Assembly: GCF_002999335.1 (NCBI RefSeq)
Contig: NW_020312122.1
Coordinates: forward strand, 19,626 to 83,625
Source of the DNA: Cyclospora cayetanensis
Lineage: Eukaryota > Apicomplexa > Conoidasida > Eucoccidiorida > Eimeriidae
DNA: 64,000 bases
Direction of reading: 5' to 3'
Shown here: in pieces, positions 32,621 through 43,356 of the stretch
Position numbering within the stretch: the first letter of the stretch is position 1
How the letters are laid out: each line of letters begins with the position of its first letter
Position numbers and translations under genes: made by a program
Notes under the pieces: generated by a model
What the model was told of the DNA's origin: nothing
The model's database searches: none
Seen by the model: the letters and a program-made list of their open reading frames with translations, nothing else

Positions 32621-34008
32621 GCCAGTTTCGCAGGTGGCAGAAAAAAGAGCAGCTGCTAGTTCGCCTCCCCTGCGGAGGGCAGCACCAGAACCGTTCCAGT
32701 CGGCAGATACCCTTTCCGTGCCTCAGCTGAGCTGCTAGGGCTTCTGCAGCAGCCGTGTAAGACTGCCTCATTTGCAAGGACGAGACAGCAACGGAGAAAT
32801 CAAAAGCGACACAATCAGCGCACTTACCGGAGGAATAACGCTGCCGCGATGCTGCCTGGAATGTAGTTTTTTTAGCTCCCGTTTCTCACACAGACGGAGT
32901 TAGGGCATCTCGCGAGCCCGTTGTCAGACTGCGCAGGTGTGTATAGCGGAGTATACGCAGCAGCAGCGGCACGGACTGTAATGGCGCGCTGCGGCAGCAG
33001 CAGCGGCACTGTCAGGGAGTCAAAGCCAAGTTTTTTGTTGATTCAGAGGCTCAGGGTGTGCACCCTTGAGGATTGCCCACCAAGGGCCTGGTGTTGCTGC
33101 TGCGCGAAAGAAGCGGCGAGGCGAGGCGAGGCGAGGCAAGATGGTTGAAACACGCAATCTCGGGAGCGGCTAAATAGGTGGCACTTGCGGCGTCTTGAAA
33201 AAAAGCGGCACAGAGGGCAGAGGAGCAGCAAGAGGCCGCGGCATAAAAATACCAGCATCGGCGAATGCAGCAGAAGCAACAGCAGTGCCAAGAGCACAAG
33301 TGAGAGCGGGGGAACCTGGAAGTTGTTACCCAGCTGGAATACTTCGCGCTCACGGCATTAAGGGGGCCAAAATTGTTGCTTCAGTTTTTAGGTGTGGGTG
33401 TAGTACGCCCTCAAGGAAAACCGTAAAGCGTGCTGTGTATGTATATATATATATACATGTATATGTATGTGTACCTAACAGATATGCACATCGCAAAAGG
33501 CGCAGTGGGTGCGACTACATCGGAGGGGACCATTTGATCTCTTCTTACAAACGACCCCAGTAGGGGTGTCTGGACTGCGTCGGGGCACATGTATGTTACA
33601 CTAAGCCTCGGATAGGTTTACGGGCATGGAGGCTACCGTTGTAACTCTAGATATTGTTCGCGGTGCGGACGACGGAGCACGCTTGAGTTCTTGTTAGACG
33701 GGTTGGGGAGGAGACCACGCGTCTGGGGTGTTGTCTAAAGCAGACCTTATATTTGAGAGAGAGAGACAGACAGGTGTTCACCGACCAGAGGCACACGTTT
33801 GGTTCTTCAAGGCCCCGAGTGAGAGCGGCCAAACACATTAAATAGCGCAGCATTGAAACACGCGTAGCCTGGTGCGCGAGAGACGGCGGAGGCGCGTAGG
33901 TACACCCACGACTTGCCATGCCACCCAAAGGCTGGATCTGCAACGAGCTTCATCGGGGAGCCAGCTTAGGCCTCAGAAACACTTTCACTGCTGCGGATAG
34001 CGCTTGTT
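32621..34008. other. intergenic, convergent 3' ends
   Basis: Lies between the membrane-protein gene (+) and the PH-domain gene (-), both ending here. Contains a GGCGA tandem (about 33115-33135) and a short TA/TATG tract (about 33437-33470). No gene supported. Confidence 0.5.
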
Positions 34009-37000
34009 TTACAGTGACGAAAAGACAGGGGAGGTGCGCCCCCCCTGTGGGCTCCACGACCTCCCGAGGGAGAGGGCCTCTAGGGCCCTTTGCTGCTGCT
34101 GATGAACTGTCGGCGCAAACTGGAGTTGCATCATGCGCTCTTTCATGACACCCCAGCTGCGCAGCATGTGCCCCTTCTCGAAGGGTGTCTCAGGGGCAGG
34201 CCCCTCAGACACCCTTTGACGCCTGATCCTGCTACCCCTAAGATACTTGGCCTTTCTAATGCATATCCCCAAGACACCCTCCTCGTCCTCTGCCCTCAAG
34301 CTGTCCGCTTCGCTCACCTCGTCATACACCGTGATCGGGCGTGCCGTGTCGCAGTAAAATACCGTGACAGGCAGCACCCGTTCCTGAACATCCCCTTGAA
34401 GGCCATCCTCGTGCTCGCGTCTCAAGCTCCTGACCATGGTGGCCGTCGGCGTCGTCTTTTCTTCAGACCTCTCTTCTTCCGCAGTAAGATCCTGCCCTTC
34501 CTGCTCTTCCCCCAGCACGAAGGAGCTCCACTCCTCGTCGCTCCAGCCACGGGTGAGAGACGACCACTCCGGGCTGTCCAAGGCCTTGTAAACATCACTG
34601 CGGTTTTTGCACGGAGGGCTTCCACGCGCACTTTCCTGGGTGCAGCGCTCAAAGGGAGATTGACTCTTGCCTTCTGCTGCGCGCTTCTGGGAGTGCTCAG
34701 CACGCATCCCTAACAAGAGCGAAACAGCTCCCAGCACCGTAAGGGGGGCCCTTGAGCGACTTCCGCGGCGGCTGCTGCTGCCAGCAGGCTCCGAAGCAGG
34801 CTCTCTAGTGTCCGCTGCGATGCGAGGGGGCGGACCCCTTCCCTCTGGAGGGCAGGAAACATTTGATGAAGAATTTTCTTTCCCGAGGGCCCCCTCCCCT
34901 TTAGCTGCAACCGTAGTTGATGTGTCTGCTAGAGGCGACGCTAGCGGAGGAAACGAGGAGACCTTTGCTGCCTCTGTTTCAGAGCTTGGGAGAGTGCGCG
35001 GCTTTCCACTTTTCTCAGAGGTAGTAAGCACTGGAGGGGTAGGGGGGGGCCCCACCCCGACAAAGGCGGCCTCACCAGGGAGCTCTCTAGAAGGCCCACT
35101 ATCCTCCCCCTTTACATCCTTCACTGGTAATACAGACTTCTCCGAAACCACCACACAGGCATCGTTCGGGCACCCTTCAAAAGCACTTTTTAAGCCTTCT
35201 TTGGGAATATCCTCGAGAGGCTTCGCAGTAGGGGAACGTACAACTGCTTCCAAGGGCCCAGGTGATTTCCTATTATCCTTAGCGGTACGCACTTTCGGGG
35301 GTGTCTTTCCTGGTCCTAGCTGCGACTGCGTGGGGCCCCCACAAAGACTTTCAGGTGCAAGAGGGGCTACAGGCTTTTTCTTCGAGAGAGGTACTTTCAC
35401 GGCGTCCAAGAGGCTTTTCTCGGGAACAATCCTGGAAGCAGCGGCAGGCAAGGACTCTTTTTCTACGGCCCCCCCGCCTGTACTTGGAGATAGAGAGGAG
35501 CTCCTGTTCTGCACAGGCGCCTTAGTGCCTGCAGAAAGGGGCGCATCTGTGTTCTGACGCCCTACTGGAGGAGGCCCCTCTAAAAGCGCGTTGTGCTGCG
35601 TTGAGGAGTCTTTCTCGGAAGCTGAGAGAGCTGCTTGGTCAGCAAGTAGGAGAACCTGTAATTGCGGGGGCTTCTTCCCAGTGACCTTCGAGGGGCCTGT
35701 AGAAGCTTTCGGGAGGTCTTGTGCGAGATACTGCTTCTCGTGCATTTTTGCCAGAACTCCCTGCGACTTATGGGAAGCCCCTTTCGCTGTTGAAGCTTCC
35801 CCTTTGGGAGCTTGATTTGCTCCTTCTTTGCAACAAAATCCTTCTTCCGCAATGCCCGCGTTTATGCCAGCTTTGAGGGCCCCCTTAGGGACTACTGACG
35901 CTTCTTTTTTCAAAGCACTCTCGCCTGTGGTTTCCTTCGGTGCAGATTCCTTACCACCCTCCTTAGACAGGGTGCGCTTAGGCGGGCTCAAAGGCGTCTT
36001 TTCTGGCTGCCCCCGTGGCGGCCTCTGGCTATGCACCAACTGCCGGGCGAGTCCAGCATGTTGCTGCATGATTTGCCTCTTTCTAGCCATGCAGTTGACT
36101 TGCTCTCTCATGCCAAGCCCTGCCGCATTGCTGCTGCTGCTGCTGCCACGACTACAGCCGCTCCCGCTGCTGCTCTGCCGACTACCGCCATAGAGGGGGG
36201 TCTGCTGCCCGCTGCTTTTGCTGCTGATGCTGCTGAAAGAGCTGATGTCTTCGCTGCTGACACTCCTCCCCCTGTGGCTCTTCGCGGAGCGGCAGCCCCT
36301 CCTGGCCGCTGGCGACACCCTGTTGGCAGAGTACACGCCAACAGGCTGTCTGGGAGTCTCCCTTAAGGCAGTAGCTCGAGCCACTGGCGGCTCGAGAGGG
36401 GCCCCCTCTAGGACCCCTCCAGTCGCCGAGGGCCTTCCAGAAGGCGGCGACGCCCCCACGTGCTGCTCCGATTGGAAGCCTTTCTCTGGATCTCCCCGAG
36501 GGTACAGCGCGTCTCCTGCGTCGGAGGCTTCCCCAAATAGAGTGCCAGTGGCACTGCTAAAGCCGGCTGACTCTGCTGCAGAGAGCCCGCTGCGCTCTCC
36601 AAGGGCTTGAGACTCCACAAGCGTCCCACAGGAGGCCTCAGACTTGCGGAGACAGCTCGCTGAAGGCTCTGAATCATTCATGGGCCCCTCCATCACGCAG
36701 CACCGCGCCAAGCGGCGGAATTCCCGGCGCAAAGGAACGGGCAAAAGACGGAACACGTCAACGAGCATTTTGCAAAGGCGTTGCGTCTGAAAGCCAAGCA
36801 CAAAGAGGAATCTTTGAAATATTGAGTAATTGCGAGTTCGAACATCTGAAAAAGCAATACTAAATACGTCACCCAAAGCGTTACATGCTCCCGCGTGTCT
36901 CGGCCTACCTCTTCTCCTTCCTCACGCAGCGCTGCCTCTAAGATTCGCGTCTCGTTGGCTTTAGGAGGTCCATACACCTCAGCTCCCTGGACCCTGCGGC

Positions 37001-38328
37001 GAACACAGCGGAACACAAGCAGTGTTTGCGGTTTGAGGGCCCCACTAAGGCTGGCAGCCTCAACGAGGGGCCTTAGACACGTGGGCGTCTTACAGGATCA
37101 GCTTCTCGCTGTATTGCAAACGCTTACAAGCCTTCCAAGGCTTTTTGCCTTTGGACCGAGGCTGGTCCTGCTGTGCCTTCCTGGCGGGTGCTGCAACGGC
37201 AGACGCTTTCGGCTGCTGCTCCGTCATAGCCCTCAACGATGCCGTACACTTCGAGGCCCTAAAAAACACGCGAAACAGCCACAATGCCGTTAAAGTCGCC
37301 TTTTTTTTCTGCAGCTTTGGGCTCGCACGCCTTGACTAGAACGCAGGGAGGTCTTATTTCTGGTTCTCCCGCCTGTATCTTTCTAGCTGCTACATGCATT
37401 CCCTACCCTGTGCGCGTGTCATACCCTGCAGCTCTTCTGTATGCCCCCAAAGGCCTTCGCCCCCGCTTCCGGCTGCATTGCTTCCTTTCTCTGTAACCTA
37501 GTGTATCCAAGCACTCCTTACCTGAAGAGACTTTCTACCCACGCGTCCCTCTCTTCTTCTGTGGCCGCAAATAGCAAAATGTGATTTCTGTCGTTCCAAT
37601 GCAACGCCAGCCCGAATCCCAGGCTCTCAGAGGCGCAAGCGCCTCCCAAGCAGTCCTCAGCCTCACCTGTGGACGCATATATGTATGTATATATATCGCA
37701 TTTAGCAGAAAGTGGCAATAGCGGCAGGAGTAGCGAAAAGCTGCCTTCTCTATGCGAAACAATGCGAGCAGAAGGGTTAGCAGATAGGAGCGCCTCTCGT
37801 ATAGCCTGGCCTTGTACAGGCCTCAACCCGAAAAAGATCGCCCCTCGCTGTTTTTCCCCTCGTAGGCCGTCCGTCCTCCCGCGGCTTGTGAGCTTCGAAA
37901 AAGAGCGGGAATACCAAGCAAGCCAGCAAGCTAATGAACTTCTCTGGCTGCCTGCAAACGCAGCTGGAAGGCTGGGAGAGGCAAAGCATCGTACCGTCGA
38001 TTCGGCATACTGTGCAGCCATCTAGCCAGAGAACGAGGATCTCCGCATCGTCAGCCCCCACGTGCTCCCTAATAAAGAGGAGGTTTGCAATTAACGTGAA
38101 GTGGAACGTTTCGCACAGCCCTGGCGCGGATGCATCAGCAGCTGCTGCTTTTGCTGCTCCTCTTCCTCCTGCTGCTGCGGCTGCTTGGTGCGCTGCCTGT
38201 ACGGTGTACTCAAGAAGATAGCCAGAGCGCAACGGTCGTGTAAAGCACGGGGGTAACCGAGCCCTCCCAGCAAGGAAGGCTTCATGGTGAGGTGCAACAA
38301 GCCGCATACTCGCAGCTTGTACATACAC
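34009..38328 (-). CDS. PH-domain protein with long disordered C-terminal region, five exons
   Basis: Exons on the minus strand: 38328-37995, 37666-37522, 37258-37094, 36993-36909 and 36786-34009. All junction phases agree (1, 2, 2, 0), giving about 1168 residues. Exon 1 and exon 2 together make a pleckstrin-homology-like fold: SGYLLEY as strand 1, FHFTLIANLLFIRE, ILVLWLDGCTVCRID and, after splicing, a final helix EEERDAWVESLFR with the invariant Trp of PH domains. PH domains bind phosphoinositides or proteins at membranes. A Lys/Arg-rich linker (KGKKPWKACKRL) follows, then about 900 residues rich in Ser, Pro, Gly, Lys and Glu with many SAL-KGA-type degenerate repeats. A better-ordered C terminus (PVTVFYCDTARPITVYDEVS) closes it. 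The 5' end is uncertain: an upstream frame near 38510-38577 looks coding but starts with TTG. Exact family unknown. Confidence 0.65.
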
Positions 38329-40486
38329 AATCGGTGGACTTCGCGAGAGAGCGCAGAGGCGTTACATCCAAGAAAGAACGTTGGAAGACTGCCTGGAAGC
38401 TCGGGTGTATGGACACCCAAAACGCATGACGTAGGAGGTACGGGGCCAGAACACACAACGCATTCGAGAGCAAGCGGCACTCGACAGTGTCTTCCGCACG
38501 GCGGAGGGACAGCTTTCACCTAGCACATCGGGAAAAGACAACTCGTCCTTAGTCAGAGCAAACCCTTCGAATTTCAAATTAAGTGTACAACGCCATCGTG
38601 TTTAGGTCTGAAGGCTTGCCCTGCAGCGGCGTTTACACCCTGTCGGGTATGTCGTGATGAGACGGCACCACTGGTCCTTGCTACTGCTGCATTGAAGGGA
38701 AGCCCACACCTGTGCATTTCATGCCTTATAGCCGACGCATAAAGCCTTTAAACATGCTACAAAACAATTTAAGGGCATAAAAGCCGTGTATCAATATGCC
38801 GGATCCTCAGGTCTGAGGGGTGGCCAACGACTGACCTGCGGCACAGACACGAAGGTGGGTGGGGAGTTGCAAAGGAGTCAATAAGCACCTGAAGCAGTAA
38901 CTGCATGTTTTTGAAACTCTAAATCCTAACTCTTAGAGACTAGGCAGTGCATTTGGGGGCGGGAGGGAGGTGTATTCTGTTGTCTAGACCTTGGGTAGCG
39001 AGACATCTAGAACGGACTCAGGTACAGAATTCGAAGCCGAAGTGTATACGCATTCTTCCAGCAACCACGCCACTTAGAATAGCACCATCGGTGCGGCATC
39101 GCTCGCACAGCTTCAGGAAAAACGCTTTTCCGGAGGGCAGGGGCATCAAGAGTAGTAACACAGAGCGGCATCAAGGGTGACTCGTATACCACCAGCTTCT
39201 GCAACGGTGGTGTGAGACTGCCTTTGGAAAGTCCTTATCCTGCACCTTACTGAGCATGATTCGAGGTTCCAGTAAAGGAGTTTTCTGCGGTGTGGCGATA
39301 GCTAGCGGCAGAAGGCGAGGCAAGAGTGTGGCGCCCATCTCAACGAGAGGGGCAGGAAGAGTCGGGCTTCACAATGGGGGAAGGGAGGACACAGGAAAGA
39401 AAGCACAAATTTCGCTTCAATAGACGGAGGTTCTGGATCTACTGGCTCTACAGAAGGCGCCTGATGGGCACCACAAAATCCCAACGCTGAATCCTCCCTC
39501 TGCGTGCGCGTGCTCTGTTTGCGAGCATACGAATCTGTACAAACACAGTATGCTATAGACACACCAAGAGACACGGACGACTAGCCGTCAATCTGCATCG
39601 CGCCGTCAGAGAGAGTGGAGGAAGCACACCACTGCATTCCTGTATTCTTCTACAAAAGCTGGGTGCCGCAGTCCGCACTTTTGCGTAAAGGAGAAGTCTC
39701 CACATTCGAGATGCATGGAAACTGTCAAGTACATTCGTTCCGAGAAACTCTACTGGTTGCTCTACGCCATTTTCCCCTCCACCAGTTGGACACCAGTCCG
39801 CAACCGAGTGCTGTCTCACTACACGCCTGCTTCCGAACAGACTTGAAGCAAAGTTTTTCTTGTACAGGTGCTTGCTAACCACTGCTATTACGTACAGTTC
39901 CAATTCAGCGCGTACGCGGAGAGTCTGAGGCTTGCACTAAGGCTTGGAATAGGCCTACGGAGTAATATTCTCGGAGGTCTTGCTCTCTGTACATGTGCCC
40001 ACATGCCTCTATGTGCCCACATGCCTCCGCCCCTGACAGTTCAATCTACTCTGCTTTCTCTAAGTGCTGCCTTCAGCGTATACCGATATCTTTGAGCGGT
40101 AGAATGCAGCGTAGCCTGCCATGGCTTGCCGCACGAGACGCGTGTTTGGAGTCTTAGAAAGGCTCCGCAGGAGCGTGTCTGCTTAACGCTCTCCTGTAGA
40201 CCTCTTTGTCGCCTGTTCTCGTCTTGTGAACACACCTACGATTGCGGAAATGAATGCACCGCAACTAGGCGCTGAGGCTTCGCGCTTCGTGCTGACGGCT
40301 TCTCTCTTTCTGTGCGTTTGTCTGTGTCAATGTTGCACGGCTCTACAGCAGGGCGGCAAAAGAAGCCCATATCGAGCCAGCTGCCCGAGTGCCATGAACT
40401 TCTTTTCGAGAAGATGAGAAAGCAGCTCGTTGCTTCACATGCATTCACGTTTGCTGTGACGGAAAAGCCTTTATCCAAGGGAGGCA
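38329..40486. other. region upstream of the PH-domain gene, no supported gene
   Basis: May contain a 5' exon of the PH-domain gene (about 38510-38580, minus strand, reading KFEGFALTKDELSFPDVL up to a donor GTGAAA). Otherwise only short frames are seen. Confidence 0.4.
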
Positions 40487-40795
40487 GTGCAAGAGACAGG
40501 AAGCCAGCTAGCCGAATGGGCGTGCACAGCAGAAGCAAGCAGGAACTGCCAGGCAGACGTCCATGCGCACATCGAGCAGGGAAAGAGACTCTCGTGGATG
40601 ATGCAAAAGAAGCAGAAGACAGGAAAGGAGCTGGAGCGTGTGGAAACGCTTCAAAAACAGAGATCCATCTACCGCCAAGTCAAAAAAACGCTCCTGAGTT
40701 TCGTTAGCAGAAGCTGCAAAGCGCTGGAAATCCGTCATAAAATGCATGCAAGCACGCATGTAAATATCAGGGAGTATCTGTGTAGTGACACTTGA
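40487..40795 (+). CDS. possible exon of a small helical protein
   Basis: A 103-codon open frame ends at a TGA and reads as a charged, helix-prone chain (QLAEWACTAEASRNCQADV, then HIEQGKRLSWMMQKKQKTGK and ELERVETLQKQRS). Composition favours coding, possibly a coiled coil. Just upstream (about 40340-40480) another frame contains CHELLFEKMRKQLVASH, which could be a preceding exon. I could not find a convincing intron between them or a clear start. It would be convergent with the PIH1 gene, whose stop lies 81 bases further on. I do not recognise a family. Confidence 0.35.
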   Translation: MQETGSQLAEWACTAEASRNCQADVHAHIEQGKRLSWMMQKKQKTGKELERVETLQKQRSIYRQVKKTLLSFVSRSCKALEIRHKMHASTHVNIREYLCSDT

Positions 40796-40875
40796 AAGCA
40801 CACGCCGCTGCCGTTGCTGCTGCTGCCGTTGCTGCTGCTGCCGCCCATGAAGACAAAGGGGTGCAGCAGCGGTAT

Positions 40876-42533
40876 TTAGTGTGTGACTTCCTGCTTTTGC
40901 CCGTTAAGAGGAAAGAAGAGAGAAAGCTGTCTCTTCTTTTGTCTGTACTTTGCAACAGCGTGCGTTGCATCAAAGGCACACGGCAGCGCCAACTCAAAGG
41001 CTTCCCCAGAGACGGCAAAACACCCCTTCACGGTTAGCACATTGCTGCCGCTGCTGCTGCTAGAGCTGTCTGACGCAGAAAGGATTTCCAGTGTATCTGG
41101 AGCGACTGCAGCAGCGAAAACAACCCGAAACTCTGGCACCCCCCCCTCCGAAATGTGCAAACTTAGCGTGTAGTTGGCTGCTGCTGCGGGCTGCAGCTGC
41201 GCCTGATGCTCTTGCAACAGCTGCGAAAAGCAGTGCTGCAGCATGGGCTTTGTAGTCGCAAGAGGGTCTGGTTCCTCTTTCTGCGTTTGCTGCTGTAGGC
41301 AATCCTTCTCACGCTGCATCTGCCGATGCACTGCTGCATGCGCTGCTGCGGAACTGCTAGCGCTTTCGGTGCTGACAGTTGCTGAAGCCTCTGATCTGCG
41401 GAACCGTCTTGTGGTCGTAGCACTTAGAAGTGGTTGGTGCTCCGAATGCTGCTCTTGCTGTTGCAGCTTCTTGTCTAGCACCAATGAATACGGTGCACTT
41501 GCATTGCTGCTGCTGGGACTGTTGCTATTGTTGTCGCTGATAGTGCTCACACTGTTTCTATCGTTGTTGCTCATACTGTTGCTATTGTTTTTGCTCATAC
41601 TGTTGCTACTGTTTCTGCTCATACTGTTGCTACTGTTTCTGCTCATACTGCTGCTATTGTTTCTGCTCATACTGTTGCTATTGTTTTTGCTCATACTGCT
41701 GCTATTGTTTCTGCTCATACTGCTGCTGTTGCTGCTTTGCGCCTTCAAGTTCTGCTCCTGCTGCTGTGCCTTGTGTGGGGATTCTGGTGCCTCAGTTTCT
41801 CCGCCTATCACTTCGATGAGAGAGGCCCCCTTTGCAGCGGCAGCTGGCTTCCCCTCGAGGTGTTGTTGTTGTTGCCGCAATGCTTGAAGCGGATCGAAGC
41901 TCAGCGGTGTCTGATGGTGCTGCTCTTCCTGCTGTTGACGCAACTGCTCCGCCTCCTTGCGTGATGGCAGATGAACACTTACCTCCTGCCTTTGAGACTG
42001 AGACTCAGCAGCTGCAGCGGCTGCAAGCGCAGACCCCACCTTAGCAGCAGCAGCAGCAGCAGCTTCTTTAGCAGCAGCAGCAGCAGCAGCTCGTGCAGCA
42101 GGAGAGAGACAGGCGACTTGCGGCAAGTGCTCTTGAGGCTGCTTCGATCCCTTGTACAAAAGTTTCGGGAAAGAAAACGTTTCCAGTAGGGGGTTCACCG
42201 TTACTGTGCATGCAGCCGCTGCTGCTGCTGCACTCTGCCCAGCTCCTGCTATGCTTTTCGCTGTTGCTCGTGATACCCCCCCCGCGGCATGTACCGAGAC
42301 AGTGCTACCCCCAGGAAGACGCAGAACCTCATCTATCTGCTGCTGCTGCTGCTGCTGATGCTGATGCTGATGCTCCTGGCGTGCCAACATCTCCTCCAGC
42401 GGAAGTAACTGTTGCAAACACAAAGAGCTGAGGAGACACTTGAAACGCGGATTGGCACGGGCCTCCTTCACAGCTGCTGGGTGTACCACTACGTCCACAA
42501 CTACCCTGCTGCAAGCTGAATTCGCGCTGCTGC

Positions 42534-42568
<35 letters not shown>

Positions 42569-43356
42569 TCGCCCTTGTTATTGCTGCTATTGCTGCTGCT
42601 GCTGGTGCTGCTGCTGGTGCTGCTGCTGGTGCTGCTGCTGCCGACCACGGCCAGCAAGGGAGATAAGCGCGAGTTATCTGTACCAGCATTAAGCAGCTCG
42701 CTGGACCTGTGGCTGCTCTTTCTGCTGCTGCTGCTACTACTACTACTACTATTGCTGCTATTACTGCTATTGCTGCCATCAAGGCTGGATTCTTTTGGGG
42801 GCAGAACCCTCCGACTGCCAATGCTGACAGTAATCTTTGCCGTTTGCCACTCGGCAGCCGTAGCAGGCAGTTTGCTGCTGGTGCGTTGCTCAGGAGGCTT
42901 GATATTTGTAGAGCAGCACACATTGATAAAGTAATCCAGCTGCCGCCACACATCCGCAGAGCCCTTGCTGCCGTTGAGGCTGCTGTTTTTGTCTTGTGGC
43001 TCGGTAATCACACGAATCAGCTCATGCTGCTGTTGCTGCTGCAACAGATGTATGCGGAGTCTGAAGACAAAGCCAGGCGTTGGGGTAAATGCCGCAAGCT
43101 CGGGCGTAACTAGAGCTGCCTCCGCTGCTTCTGCATCTGTCACTGCTGCTTGTGGCGGAGCAGAGGCGCCTGCTGAGTCACCTCGACGCTGTTGGATAGC
43201 TGGCTGCTGTTCGATCTGCTGCACCTGCTGCTGCAGCTGCAGCTGCTGCTGAATAAAAGCTCGGTATTGCAGGGGGTCCTGTTGTGCTAGCTCATCGAGA
43301 GTCTTCCAGAGAGCAGCAGCTTGCTGATCTAGCGCGTCCAGGCCGAGAGGTAACAT
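40876..43356 (-). CDS. PIH1-domain protein with homopolymer inserts
   Basis: A single 826-codon frame. The N terminus (LWKTLDELAQQDPLQYRAFI) matches the start of PIH1 proteins (W..LD.MA..DP..Y..FI..Q). TPGFVFRLRIHL (about 90) and DYFINVCCSTNIKPP (about 145) match the PIH core P.F..K.......KVFINVC.S..I..P. VVDVVVHPAAVKEARANPRF matches the later core VYDVV.HP........N.RF. The last 100 residues (LSLHISEGGVPEFRVVFAAA, FELALPCAFD, then AKYRQKKRQLSLFFPL) resemble the C-terminal CS-like domain. PIH1 proteins are HSP90/R2TP co-chaperones. Kintoun and PIH1D2/3 types preassemble axonemal dyneins, and PIH1D1 acts in R2TP. Coccidian microgametes are flagellated, so the dynein role is plausible but unproven. 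Runs of Ser, Gln and Ala and an eight-residue SNSMSRNN-type repeat interrupt the linker. It has no introns and a Leu-rich shadow on the other strand. Confidence 0.8.
41557..41730 (-). repeat. 24-bp coding minisatellite in the PIH1 gene
   Basis: A CATACTGTTGCTATTGTTTC-type unit is repeated about seven times with substitutions. On the minus strand it encodes Ser/Asn/Met/Arg octapeptides of the type SNSMSRNN. The period is a multiple of three, so copy-number change keeps the frame. Confidence 0.85.
42525..42760 (-). repeat. trinucleotide runs coding poly-Ser/Asn in the PIH1 gene
   Basis: Dense CTG/ATT/GTG-type triplets (42531-42570, 42585-42645, 42720-42770) read on the minus strand as Ser, Asn and Thr runs. 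This is the homopolymeric amino-acid-repeat type known in Eimeria. Confidence 0.8.

Noticed and set aside
34667..35557. 296-codon + strand ORF
   Set aside because: Antisense shadow of the PH-domain gene's long last exon, no motif.
39553..39903. 116-codon minus-strand ORF
   Set aside because: Composition unlike a globular protein, no motif, no splice partners.
41243..41887. 214-codon + strand Leu-rich ORF
   Set aside because: Exact shadow of the Ser/Asn repeat of the PIH1 gene on the minus strand.
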